Part shown: positions 38,336 through 47,799 of the stretch, piece after piece
Position numbering within the stretch: the stretch's first letter is position 1
Layout: each line of letters opens with the position of its first letter
Assembly: GCA_905221605.1 (NCBI GenBank)
Contig: CAJNDS010000279.1
Span: 62,001 to 126,000, forward strand
DNA: 64,000 nt
Direction of reading: 5' to 3'
Source: Symbiodinium natans
Taxonomy: Eukaryota; Sar; Dinophyceae; Suessiales; Symbiodiniaceae
The notes under the pieces: model-generated
What the model saw: only the letters and a program-made list of their open reading frames with translations
What the model was told of the DNA's origin: nothing
Database searches by the model: none
Translations under genes and position numbers: made by a program

Positions 38336-39080
38336 TTAACGCGTCTTATCAGCCTGTGCGCGTGTTGCTCTCCAGTCATGCCTGGGACAGGGGAGAAGTG
38401 TAGCATCATAAGAAAGCCAGTCGAAGAAGGCACCAAGGTCCATCAAAGACTGGACAACTTCGACCTTTTCTTGAAAGGAGTCTTTGGGACAAGGACAGCT
38501 TAAGACGCGGAGGCTCTTCCTAGTAAAGCATAGGTGGGTACCATTTTCCAAAGTCAGACTGGCGACCTCGCACCCTAAACCCTTTTGCAAACCCTGTACA
38601 CCCTCAAGCAAGCCCAAGGAGGGCAAGAGCTCACGTGCTGGGTCGGGCCTTGTCTGTCGCATCTCTCACATTGCGCATCGCCCTTCGCGTCGCGGTCTCC
38701 CGTGATCAAAACGGTTCGACCCTTAGCCGCCTTAGCCCTCGAAGGCCGCTGCAAGCCTTCTAAGGCCCTAAGATGGAAGGAAGCCTTTAGATGGAAGCCC
38801 TCACATGGAAGGACGGCTGCCAGCCGATCTCCACCTTCCACTTCGGCTCTCTTGAAGCCCACGGAGCTCTACAACAGCTCTGGGGTATAGCTGCGACGGA
38901 GACGCCGTTGCTTTCGAAGCCTGGAGTTGTTGATCGGATGCCCAGAGATGCATGCAGATGTTCCGTAGGCATTCGGGGGCTTCTGGGGCTTCGAGGGCCA
39001 CTTCCTTGAAGGAGGCGGAGGTGCCCTGCAGTTGCAGGCTCTTTTGACACAGCCGCCGAGCCGTCAGACTTTCCCTTCAA
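38336..39080 (-). CDS. Unrecognised minus-strand gene
   Basis: The firmest part is 38662-38336: from ATG (MRQTRPDPARELLPSLG) through EVASLTLENGTHLCFTRKSL and VVQSLMDLGAFFDWLSYDAT to a stop, 108 residues. Upstream minus frames 39080-38787 (GHLRLLQGSGPRSP, ESNGVSVAAIPQSCC) and 38862-38600 may be 5' exons, with a possible GTGAGA donor near 38665. Not recognised. Confidence 0.4.
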
Positions 39081-39210
39081 GTCTAGGCGTAAAGGCAGAG
39101 GGGCTCCGGAGAAGCAGCGCGGCAGGCACTTGTGACGGCCGTGATGTCGACCTGAGGGTTTAGGGCTTCAGGGCTTCAGGACTCTCAGGTGTTTCGGGTT
39201 TTAGCTGGCT

Positions 39211-39543
39211 GTGGGGCAGACTGCGGGCATGTTTGGGCATGCTTTGGTTTGCCATTCCTGCCGATTAAAGGTCTTTACGGCCAGAGCTGCAAGCTGCGTC
39301 GTTCAAGAAACGTACTCTTCCATCAGTTGCGAAGCGATCTGTTCGCCTGTGTCTTTGCCGGGACCCGTGTTCTCTTGCGCTTCTGAGCGGTGTCTCCTGA
39401 AAAAATTTGAGGCCTTGAAGCGCCTGAAACACCAAAGCACCTGGGATCAACCAGGAAGCCCGTTGCTCAGCTTTGGCTGTGAGCTTTCACTGCCGTGGCA
39501 GAAGTTTGGCACAGGCCTGACAAGCACAGGACCATTGAAGTAA
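39211..39543 (+). CDS. Possible plus-strand ORF, unrecognised
   Basis: 110 codons starting at a GTG-preceded frame, with FEALKRLKHQSTWDQPG and FGCELSLPWQKFGTG towards the end. The minus strand is open too. Low certainty. Confidence 0.25.
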   Translation: MGQTAGMFGHALVCHSCRLKVFTARAASCVVQETYSSISCEAICSPVSLPGPVFSCASERCLLKKFEALKRLKHQSTWDQPGSPLLSFGCELSLPWQKFGTGLTSTGPLK

Positions 39544-39552
39544 GAGGCGCCA

Positions 39553-39958
39553 TCAGACCAGGTCTCTGTGCGTAGCCTCTGCGTCCGACACCGGTTGATA
39601 CCTTGAATCGTATGCCTCAAACAGTCCAGAAAGTTCAAGCTGCGATCCTACTTGCCGCCATATCCTTTCTGAAGACTCCCACATACACCTGGCCACAAAA
39701 AGGTCTAAGCTGCAGCTGTCGCACCAGACGTGCGTAAGACTGTGCCCTCCAGCTCTCCCTTGCAAGGCGCCTTGCAGACTCTGCTTTTCAAGCCGACTGC
39801 TGTGACTCGGGGGGGCAGCTTCATCGAGCTGGTGACCGTAAAACAAATCTGCGCCGGACTGCACACTGACTAGCTTGTCAATGTCCAGTTCTGAATCTGC
39901 TGTGTACATCTTCCACTCATGCGTTTCTTTGCAGTTTTTGTTCACAAAGCTTCTTGTT
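39553..39958 (-). CDS. Unrecognised minus-strand exon, acidic and Ser-rich
   Basis: Reads from an acceptor (AAGAAG or CACAAG region near 39950) EWKMYTADSELDIDKLVSV, GADLFYGHQLDEAAPP, CMWESSERIWRQVGSQLE, FEAYDSRYQPVSDAEATHR and ends in TGA at 39553-39555. There is no ATG, so it is probably a terminal exon of a gene extending upstream into 39964-40371. No known motif. Confidence 0.45.
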
Positions 39959-39963
39959 CTTTC

Positions 39964-40580
39964 TCACGCGCGAACGGGGCTGGCGGCACAGGCATGGTCT
40001 TGTTTGTTGACGTTTGAGCTTGTTGTTTCGTTGCGACTGAAGCACATCTTGACATCAGTATCTAGGAAGATAAAGACACAGAAGCAATCGTTATTTAGTA
40101 TCACACTTATAGTCTGCCATCGAACATTTTTGGGATGCTCGCAACCTACAAGGCTTGAAGCCTGCAAGGCTACACTCCCAAACTCTGATGCCTGGAACCT
40201 CCAGCAGCCTTCAAGGCATCGGCCCAAAACTCGGAAAAAAGCACAAAAACTCAGAAACGTTGCAGTTTTGGGGGCTGTGAGAAAGGCCCAGAAGAAACAG
40301 TCAGAAGAGGCCCAGAGAAGCCGTCCCGCGCACGCAACCTTGACACCACCCCTCCCAGCATCTTTTCCCAAACGTGATTCGGGGCCGGGGGGGAAACAAG
40401 ACCGCTACGTTGCTTTTCCGGGTTGTAGTTCTTTGGGGAGGCTTACTCAGGCATGAAGTGAGTGATTGAGTACTGAGTGAGTGAGTGAGTGAGCCTGGCG
40501 GACCATGTTCACGAAGTGTATCTACGAGCTAACTCGACGCACAGCACACATGTTCATGGACTTTACTGGCCTTGCTCGGT
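39964..40580. other. Both strands open, gene model unresolved
   Basis: Plus frame to 40456 ends KRDSGPGGKQDRY; minus frame 40371-39964 is hydrophobic. A short tandem GAGT tract lies at 40459-40493. I do not support a gene here. Confidence 0.3.
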
Positions 40581-40627
40581 TTTCAGGTTTAGGGTTGTGA
40601 GGGGTGAGGGTTTAGGCTTTGGGGTTT

Positions 40628-40735
40628 ATGGCCAAACATCGTCATGAAAAGTATCTGCAGCGTGATGCAGAGCCCGCTGGTAGCTTCGGGCTGCTAGAGC
40701 TGCGGGTTCTCCATGCGCGTTTCTCCCCCCCCCCC
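40628..40735 (+). CDS. Possible exon, unrecognised
   Basis: From ATG 40628: MAKHRHEKYLQRDAEPAG, SFGLLELRVLHARF, then a C-rich tract coding for prolines. A donor was not identified. Confidence 0.3.
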
Positions 40736-40947
40736 CCGCCCCAAGTTTTCGAGACAGAGAGCGAGAGAGAGAACGATGCCTGTGCGCTTTGCACCCTGCA
40801 CCCTAAACCCTCAACAGGGCTGTGATGGGTCCCTCTACCCTATGAAGCCCCTTCAGAAATAAGGCCCCTCGTAAGGGTCGACCATCCTGGCCAGTTCTAG
40901 TTCTTGTGGACCGGCGCAGGTGCCTTTACTTGAAAGACGTACTGTGT

Positions 40948-41053
40948 TTAGGGTTTAGGGTTTAGGGTTTAGGGTTTAGGGTTTAGGGCTTAGGGCTTGG
41001 GGTTTGGGGTTTGGGGTTTAGGGTTTAGGGTTTAGGGTTTAGGGTTTAGGGTG
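40948..41053. repeat. Interstitial telomeric array (TTTAGGG)
   Basis: About 15 units with TTTGGGG and CTTAGGG variants in the middle. Marks the return to the telomere-repeat-rich compartment. Confidence 0.95.
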
Positions 41054-41173
41054 GGCTTCAGAAAAACTTCCTTTTTTGGGAGGGAGAATTCGTAGATGTT
41101 CCTTGAAGCTTGTGGCTGCAGCCGTTTGGAAGAGCTCCGTCCATCCGAGTGTGTGCTTAGCTGCCCATTAGAA

Positions 41174-41545
41174 CTAGAATAGCGCCATGTGCAGGTGTTG
41201 CAAGACGTGCTCCCAGAGGCCGGCGAAGGTCTCCGTGCGCGCTGGCATCACTGGCTTCTTTCTGTGCGTTGCAGGCCCGCCTGGTTCATGCCCACAGCTC
41301 GCGGATCTGAACTTTCGGGGCCCCCGATGGTGATCTCTCTAGCATCGTCCCTTTAGGGTTAACATTCGAAGGCGGCCCCTAGTATGCAGGGTACCCAAAA
41401 GATCGATCATAATTTTGAGAACTGACCAGAAACAAGTGTTCAAACCGTTCCCGAAACTTGGGGTGTTGATGTCGGCATCTAGCGCCGACCACGAAGGCAT
41501 CACTTTGCTGGCCGTGGCTGCAACGTCTTTGAGCGGTGTCAACGT
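41174..41545 (-). CDS. Unrecognised minus-strand gene, C-terminal exons
   Basis: Exon about 41542-41397 (VAATASKVMPSWSALDADIN, FWSVLKIMIDLLG before GTACCC) and block about 41310-41174 (PVMPARTETFAGLWEHVLQH, stop TAG 41174-41176). The plus strand has a Cys-rich 48-residue frame (41187-41333) that I treat as a shadow. The phase of the splice is not settled. Confidence 0.4.
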
Positions 41546-41767
41546 CCCTTGTCTAGGCCCTTATTGGGTTTAAGAGGATCATAACCCTAAACCCTAAGCC
41601 CAAGGAATATGTTTCAGAGGGTGTTCAGGGCCATCCTAGCGAAGTTGCCACGTGTATACAGAGATCTTTTGGAGCTTTGGGCTTCATCTCACGGAGGAGG
41701 GCGAGTGGGTTCTGCAGCTGCTGGAAACCCCTAAACCTTAAGTCCTAAACCCTAAGCTTGAAACACT

Positions 41768-41885
41768 AAACCCTAAACCCTAAACCCTAAACCCTAAACC
41801 CTAAACCCTAAACCCTAAACCCTAAACCCTAAACCCTAAACCCTAAACCCTAAACCCTAAACCCTAAACCCTAAACCCTAAACCC
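41768..41885. repeat. Interstitial telomeric array (CCCTAAA), about 17 perfect units
   Basis: Ends 8 bp before the acceptor of the next exon (CATCCTCAG at 41892), so the array is probably the end of an intron. Confidence 0.95.
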
Positions 41886-41892
41886 CAAGCCA

Positions 41893-43384
41893 TCCTCAGG
41901 TCCCAGCGGGCAGCGAGAACACGGGCCATGACGGTGAGTTGACGGGAACGCTCATGGCGCCCCGGGATCTCAACTGCCGCTACGCGATCTTCATTGAGAT
42001 GCTCCGATTCCAACAAGCTGGGGTAAGGTTGCTTATCAGAGTCTCTCTGTCTCTCTCTCCCTCTCTCTCTCTCTTTCTCTTTCTCTCTCTCCCTCTCTCT
42101 CCCTCTCTCTCTCTCTACATATATGTATATATATATATGTATATGAATATGTGTGATTGTATGTATATCTATACATGAACTATGCATATGTTATCGTATA
42201 CAGATACGCATTCACTATGAATACACATAGCCAACCACAGTATGCCATTTCCAAGAGGTATAAGGTTTTCTGAACACTTGCGTAGATTTTTGTGGTTGTC
42301 GACGTTTACGTAATTCACGTCTACTCGAAAAACTTCTACCCGCCCATGCCTCCATACAAAACACCCCGTCGAGAGCCAAAAGAGTCGCAGCTATGGAGCT
42401 ATGGTTACCAGGGGAAGGTCCGATCCGGGGCAGCTTTTCTGCTCTTACTTTGGTGAATCCCCACCCCCCCCCCCCCCCCCCGCCCCCCCCGAAAAAGAAA
42501 ATAAATGCAAAAAATAGCACAAGTTGCCCAGAATTTGAGTGGCTCCGGGTCATCATGGGCCCTGGTGAAACTCAGATTGCCCTCCTGGAATCTCGTGGAG
42601 AGGGGGGCGTCTAGGGTTTAGGGTCTGGGGTTTAGGGTTTAGGGTCCTGAAACCCGGCGCCACAGAAAGTTTGGCCAGCCCGAAGCCCGAGAACCTTACA
42701 CCTTGAAGCCCTAAACCCTAAAGAGCCTTACACCCGCAACCCTGCAATCCCAGACCATCAACCCGAACAACCCCAAGCCAACCGTGATACGCGTTTAGGA
42801 AGAAGACATCTTGCACCAGCTTCGCTGCAACGGCTGTGCTCACCAAAGGAGGGGTCAGGGATTTGCAGGTTTTGGGGAGTTGGGCTCGAAGCTTTATAAG
42901 GTTACGGGCTGCATTTCACTTCTTGGAGTTTTCGGGTATTTTATAGGGCCGCTCGGAAGTGCTGGTGGGCACGATCTGCGCTGAGAACCCTAAGCCTCTG
43001 AGCACTGGACCGCGGACCCATAAGCGGTGCATAATGTTGGCCAGTAAAAGTCTATAGTGGTAGGTGGGGGGGGAGGCTGTCCACGCAGCGGGGTGCATGA
43101 CTTATGGCTCGGTGATTTCTGGTGGCATGGTGGATTGTGTGTGTGTGTGTGTGTGTGTGTCTGTGTCTGTGTCTGTGTCTGTGTCTGTGTCTGTGTCTGT
43201 GTCTGTGTCTGTGTCTGTGGCTGTGTCTGTGTCCTGTGTGTCTGTGTGTCTGTGTCTGTGTCTGTGTCTGTGTCTGTGTCGGTGTCTGTGTGTGTGTCTG
43301 TGTCTGTGTCTGTGTCTGTGTCTGTGTCTGTGTCTGTGTCTGTGTCTGTGTCTGTGTCTGTGTCTGTGTCTGTGTCTGTGTGTG

Positions 43385-43459
<75 letters not shown>

Positions 43460-43512
43460 TGTGTGTGTGTGTGTGTGTCTGTGTGTGTGTGTGTGTTGTC
43501 TGTGTGTGTGTG

Positions 43513-43565
<53 letters not shown>

Positions 43566-43696
43566 TGTGTGTGTGTGTGTGTGTCTGTGTGTGTGTGTGT
43601 CTGTGTGTGTGTGTGTGTCTGTGTGTGTGTGTGTGTGTCTGTGTGTGTGTGTGTGTGTCTGTGTGTGTGTGTGTGTGTGTGTGTTTTCTTCTTTTT

Positions 43697-43739
<43 letters not shown>

Positions 43740-44142
43740 GCGGGGGGAGGCATGCCGCCCGGTCCCTGAGCCGGCATTCGTGTGTTCTTGCCAGGAGCGA
43801 CCTTGGACAGCAGCCATTGCGGCAGCGAGGAGCTTCCGGACGAGTGCCCGCAGCGTGCACCTGCAACACGGTGCCTCCAGGCCCAGTAGGTTTAGGGTTT
43901 AGGGTCTAGGGGTTTGGGGGTTTAGGGTCTAGGCGTTTTAGTGTTTAGGGTTTAGGGATTTAGGGTTTAGGGTTTGGGGGTTTGGGGTTTAGCGTTTGTG
44001 GTGGGGCATTGGACTAGCTCGGTGTCATGGATTTTTTCAGGACCTCGACTGGACCATCGGATGGTCTGAGACCAAGATCAAGGTGCCCTGGGCGTCAAAC
44101 TACGTCAAACTACAACCTGCCCATGGCATTCTAGAGCCCTAA
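41893..44142 (+). CDS. Unrecognised multi-exon gene with microsatellite-filled introns
   Basis: Plus exons: 41893-42023 (GHDGELTGTLMAPRDLNCRY, donor GTAAGG), about 42355-42451 (KESQLWSYGYQGKVRSGAAF, donor GTGAAT), 42523-about 42612 (acceptor GCACAAG; CCPEFEWLRVIMGPGE), about 42805-42855 (DILHQLRCNGCAHQRR), about 43075-43135 (AVHAAGCMTYGSVISGG), about 43793-43882 (acceptor TTGCCAG; DSSHCGSEELPDECPQR) and 44041-44142 (acceptor TTTTTTCAG; DLDWTIGWSETKIKVPW, stop TAA 44140-44142). The first three join in phase. The stop is part of a CCCTAAA unit. Introns hold a CT array (42040-42118), poly-C (42463-42489), and the long TG array 43135-43690. No domain recognised. Confidence 0.5.
43135..43733. repeat. 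Long (TG)n / (TGTGTC)n / (TC)n compound microsatellite
   Basis: About 550 bp of TG with regular TC interruptions (TGTGTC hexamer phase at 43160-43380, then TG with sparse TC), followed by poly-T and (TC)n at 43690-43733. Six-frame ORFs of 200-280 codons here (Cys-Val, Ser-Val, Thr-His runs) are artefacts. Confidence 0.98.
43887..44000. repeat. Degenerate TTTAGGG array
   Basis: Variants TCTAGGG, TTTGGGG and TTTTAGTG inside the last intron of the gene ending at 44142. Confidence 0.9.
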
Positions 44143-44169
44143 ACCCTCTCTATCATATATTAATTCAAG

Positions 44170-44500
44170 CTTTCATGACTCCGTGGTTCTTCGGCCAGTC
44201 CTTCGTGGTTCAATGCCAATCGTTCGTGATTCAAGGCCAATTGTTCGTGTCAAGGCCAGGCTGACAATTCGTGGTTCAAGGCAAGTTTCGGGCCTTGAGC
44301 CACGAGTTTTTTGGCTTTGAGAATCCTGGTTGAGGGCCCAATTTTTGGCCTTGAACCGTGAACCGTGGTTCAAGGCCAGTCCTTCGTGGTTCACGGCCAA
44401 TTGTAAGACCAATCCTTCGTGGTTCAAGGCAAGCTTTGGCTTTGAACCACGATTTGTTGAAAGCGATTCAAGGCCAGTTCTTGGCCTTGAACCGTGGGGG
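44170..44500. repeat. Direct and inverted repeats of TTCGTGGTTCAAGGCCA
   Basis: About seven direct copies (some TTCGTGATTCAAGGCCA, TTCGTGTCAAGGCCA) and at least three inverted copies (TTGGCCTTGAACC). Can form many alternative hairpins. Open frames follow the repeat and are not called genes. Confidence 0.85.
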
Positions 44501-44599
44501 GTTGTACAAGGGTGGGGAGGGGATTGTCCGAGCATCAATTTCTAAGGGTTAGGTCTTGGTTGATGTTCGAGGCAAGTCCGAAAAAACAGAAAAAATGCC

Positions 44600-44790
44600 C
44601 AAAAGCGTCCTGTAGCAGATCACCTCCTGCAGTCCTCTCAGCCAAGCCACACCCGACAAAGGTTTCGTAACAGATCGGCTCCTGCAATCCCTTTAACCAA
44701 GCCCTAACAAGAAAAATTGCCCAAAAACGTCCCGTATCAGATCGGCTCCTGCAGTCCTCTCAGCCAACCAGAGTAGACCAAGTCTTCGTG
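44600..44790. repeat. Three tandem units of about 75-110 bp
   Basis: CTCCTGCAGTCCTCTCAGCC and variants occur three times, each after AGATCGGC or AGATCACC and GTCCCGTA/GTCCTGTA. Confidence 0.8.
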
Positions 44791-45001
44791 AGTAGAACTT
44801 TGTTGAGTGATTGGAGTCAGCGCCAAAGAGATGCAGTGGCAAGAACATGAGGTTAACAAAATTAGGTGTTTCTTTGGTGTCCGTTCATGTCAAATAGAAG
44901 ACCATAAAGCTAAGAGTTGACGTAGATTTGGAAGGCACAGCTTAAACGACAGGGTATGAGCTATGAGCAACTTGAAGCTGCAGAACTTTGTTGTACGATT
45001 G

Positions 45002-45098
45002 GAGCAGTGTTATGGAATTCTTTGGGTGGGTAGGTATTATATCAGAGCCGTAAATATCACCTTACCATTGCCGTAACACTGCTCGATCCGGAGCTGCT
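45002..45098. mobile_element. MITE-like inverted-repeat element
   Basis: GGAGCAGTGTTATGG at left, CCGTAACACTGCTC at right, about 95 bp. No coding. Confidence 0.65.
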
Positions 45099-45104
45099 GA
45101 AACC

Positions 45105-45535
45105 TAAACCCGAAACCCTAAACCCCGCAACCTAAACCCTAAACCCCCTAAACCCTAAACCCCCTAAACCCTAAACCCCCTAAACCCTAAACCCCTAAAC
45201 CCTAAACCCCCTAAACCCTAAACCCCCTCCAAAAAACCCTAACCCCCCTAACCCTAAACCCCCTAAACCCTAACCCCCTAAACCCTAAACCCCCTAAACC
45301 CTAACCCCCGAACCTAAACCCCTAACCCTAAAACCCCCCTAAAAACCCTAAACCCCCTAAACCCTAAACCCCCTAAACCCTAAACCCCCTAAACCCTAAA
45401 CCCCCTAAACCCTAAACCCCCTAAACCCTAAACCCTAAACCCTAAACCCAAAACCCAAAACCCAAAACCCAAAACCCAGCCCCAACCTTAAGTCCTGACC
45501 CTAAACCCTAAACCCTAAACCCGAAACCCTCAAAT
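45105..45535. repeat. Higher-order telomeric array, alternating CCCTAAA and CCCCCTAAA
   Basis: Units of 16 nt (CCCCCTAAACCCTAAA) repeat many times over 45135-45440, then CCCTAAA and CCCAAAA units follow. The dimeric pattern is distinct from the simple arrays elsewhere. Confidence 0.9.
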
Positions 45536-45542
45536 TCCTCAG

Positions 45543-46233
45543 GATCTGAAACTGGCTGCCTTGGTGACCTTCGCCGCAGGCACCGGGGTGACCCTGACCG
45601 GCACAGAGGAGCGAATCCTTGTGGGAATTTGGGGGTTTTGGGGGGTTGAGGTTTAGGGTTTAGGGTTTAGGGTTTAGGGTTTAGGGTTTAGGGTTTTAGG
45701 GTTTAGGGTTTAGGGTTTAGGGTTTAGGGTTTAGGGTTTAGGGTTTAAGTAGGGTTTAGGGCTATTCAGGGGTGCTCTTTGCTGTTAAGCCCTGAACATC
45801 CTGAAGCCCTGGGACATCCTCAAAGCATCGGCTTTTGGCGCAGGCGATGTGGTCCGTGCAGCTGTGCGAAGCCTTCGAGGAAGTCTTCTCCAAGCGAAGG
45901 CAGGCGATTGCCGCTGGGACCAGATGCAAGGGAGAGACGTCGCGTTCCGGGCGTTTTTTGGGGTTTGTTGGGAGGTTGTGAGGGATCATCCGAGGCTTGC
46001 CCCAAAAACCCGAAAAAGTCTCCAAACACGCCCTGGTAAAAGCCCCCCCTGAAAGCCGTCTAAGTCCGACTCAGCACGCCCAGATCATGGCGGCGTGCGG
46101 CGCGGCCATCTTGGTCGCCGGCCTGGTCACCTTCTTCATCGGCCTCCGCTGTTGCTGCGCCTGCTGCAGTGCCGAAAGTGCCGAAGCGGCTGAGAAAGCC
46201 TCGCAGAGTGGGTCTGGACTTGTGATTGTATAG
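45543..46233 (+). CDS. Unrecognised gene with C-terminal membrane anchor and Cys cluster
   Basis: Exons: 45543-about 45620 (DLKLAALVTFAAGTGVTLTG, before GTGGGA), about 45842-45945 (MWSVQLCEAFEEVFSKRRQ) and about 46055-46233 (AAILVAGLVTFFIGLRCCCA, then a Ser/Ala/Glu tail and LVIV, stop TAG). The last exon gives one membrane segment followed by C-C-C-A-C-C, a possible palmitoylation or metal site. A telomeric array at 45650-45765 fills the first intron. The 5' part lies upstream or was not found. Not recognised. Confidence 0.45.
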
Positions 46234-46467
46234 ACTCGCCGACTGGGGAGGGAACCTTCCATGAAATTCGATGACTTTCATGTCCCTCTACTTGGAGGCT
46301 AGAAAGTTTCGACGTCTGAAGCAGGGAAGGAAATTCCCCAGATGTAAAGTAGCACGTTTGGGCGACAGCGCAACGAAGCACCAAATGCCCCAACGTGCAG
46401 GCTTGAAAAGCTCCCACATGTCCTCCGACTCGCCAGCAAAGCGCGAGGGTCTATCTTTGGGTCACTA

Positions 46468-46592
46468 CCCTAAACCCTAAACCCTAAACCCTAAACCCTA
46501 AACCCTAAACTCTAAACCCTAAACCCTAAACCCTAAACCCTAAACCCTAAACCCTAAACCCTAAACCCTAAACCCTAAACCCTAAACCCTAA
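46468..46592. repeat. Interstitial telomeric array (CCCTAAA), about 17 units
   Basis: Its right end contains the TAG stop of the minus-strand gene that begins at 46885. Confidence 0.95.
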
Positions 46593-46885
46593 CTCAGCAG
46601 TCGTTCTTCAAGTTGCCCCGCAGGACCGGCGGATGCACAGTTTAGAGCTTCAGAGCTCTGTACAGCTGTTCTTGTGTATAGACAGCCCTGGAACCCTACA
46701 GGATTTAACTCCCGGGTCGGGCAGACCGCTGGGGAGGGAGAACTTTCCATGAAGATATCGGCGTTTTTGGACCTACCAAGGAGTCTTTTAGGGAAATCCT
46801 CTCCCCCAGCTGCATGTTTAGAAGCCACCACGTGACGCGTGAAAGCCGGCACGTGTGCGCTCGCCTCCCATGTCGCGGCTGTGAG
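46589..46885 (-). CDS. Terminal exon of an unrecognised minus-strand gene
   Basis: Behind an acceptor CTCTCACAG the frame reads FTRHVVASKHAAGGEDFPK, SKNADIFMESSPSPAVCPT and SSEALNCASAGPAGQLEE, ending TAG at 46589-46591. The stop is formed by the first telomeric unit (TTAGGG). No ATG in the exon. Not recognised. Confidence 0.4.
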   Translation of the reverse strand, partial: LTAATWEASAHVPAFTRHVVASKHAAGGEDFPKRLLGRSKNADIFMESSPSPAVCPTRELNPVGFQGCLYTRTAVQSSEALNCASAGPAGQLEERLLS

Positions 46886-46925
46886 AGAAGCATAAGAGTC
46901 GGGTTGGAGGGGGTACCATTATATG

Positions 46926-47014
46926 TTTGGATGTTCCCCCGTATACTAACAGTCTTTAAATAGAGATGATAGTACCCCCTGAAGGACTGTTAGTATAAGG
47001 GGGAACATCCCAAA
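46926..47014. mobile_element. MITE-like element, family TTTGGGATGTTCCCC
   Basis: 89 bp, almost fully palindromic at its ends: TTTGGATGTTCCCCCGTATA with CTAACAGTC on the left and the complementary GACTGTTAG with TATAAGGGGGAACATCCCAAA on the right. The same ends bound the intron 58256-58362. No coding. Confidence 0.85.
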
Positions 47015-47018
47015 TTAT

Positions 47019-47390
47019 GTGAGTCGACGAAGCAAGAACCCCACATCCTTCACCCGCCGGGGCCTTCTGGAGGCGCAATTAGACAATCACGCAACTCCTG
47101 CGGCTCCACATAGCAAAGGAGGGAGGGTCCGTCCTATGTACAGGGCCCAAGCCGGGTCAGAACGTATAGTGGATGGTCCTGAGCCTAAAGCCGCATTTTC
47201 TGGGCATGATCGGACGCTTTCGAGACGACATGTTCTGCTCTGCTCGGGCAGTGGGGGTTCCGTCAAGTTGTGGATTTCCAGCTCTTCGCCTTCGTGCGTT
47301 CGTGGTTGTGGGGTCGAGCAAGCCCTAAAAACCCTCGGGCCCCACCCCCTGAACAAAAAAAATCGTTTGGGTGTAGGAAGAATCACCTAG
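47019..47390. other. Both strands open, coding strand unresolved
   Basis: Plus frame (124 codons) includes HVLLCSGSGGSVKLWIS, which looks like a single WD40 blade; minus frame 47386-47087 reads EELEIHNLTEPPLPEQ and DPAWALYIGRTLPPLL. I cannot choose. Confidence 0.3.
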
Positions 47391-47395
47391 ACCCA

Positions 47396-47799
47396 ATGCC
47401 TCAAAAGCGCCCTTGGCGCCACAATGCGGACGAAAAAACACCATCACCGCCGCTCGGGGCGCAAGCATTGAGGTCGACGCCGTCCATTCCACGTGGGATC
47501 CCAGACCCCCCCCTGGGAGGTTCCAAGAAGTAGATCCCCCTTAAGGGGCTTGTAAGAAGGACCCAAGAATCTAGGGTACGATTTTGGGGTTCTACTTCTT
47601 GGATCCTCCCAAGGTCTGGGATTGGACACCTTGGAACGTTATGGCTTTTGATGCTTTAGATGTTCCTTGTTGGCTCTATCCCGAGCACGCGAGCTCCTCG
47701 CTGAAGTTCCCACTTCCTGGCGACAGGTTCCCGGAAACTCGAAGGCTTATTCACCCCCGCTTCGAGGATGCATGTAGAGGTGCTAAGCTTAGGCTTTAG
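47396..47799 (+). CDS. Unrecognised gene, two exons around a TIR intron
   Basis: Exon 1 from ATG 47396 (MPQKRPWRHNADEKTPSPPL) to about 47514; exon 2 from about 47614 (VWDWTPWNVMAFDALDVPCW, LKFPLPGDRFPETRRL) to TAG 47797-47799. The gap is an inverted-repeat element whose removal joins the codons as PPLG-VWDW with a GG-AG or equivalent border. No domain recognised; proline-rich N-terminus. Confidence 0.45.
47506..47617. mobile_element. TIR-bounded intron, family TGGGAGGWTCCAAGAAGTAGA
   Basis: Inverted ends of about 28 bp with three mismatches (TGGGAGGTTCCAAGAAGTAG left; complement of the right TGGGAGGATCCAAGAAGTAG), about 50 bp apart. Differs in sequence from the other two TIR families. Confidence 0.75.

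Noticed and set aside
41187-41333. Cys-rich 48-residue plus frame starting MCRCCKTC
   Set aside because: The minus strand of the same DNA reads as a better exon (ETFAGLWEHVLQH) with a stop and an upstream partner.
42990-43909. Several 200-280-codon frames (Cys-Val, Ser-Val, Thr-His, Thr-Asp runs) on both strands
   Set aside because: Six-frame translation of the TG/TGTGTC repeat; every frame lacks stops for this reason.
47210-47300. Single WD40-like blade in a plus frame
   Set aside because: Only one blade, and the opposite strand reads equally well; not enough for a call.
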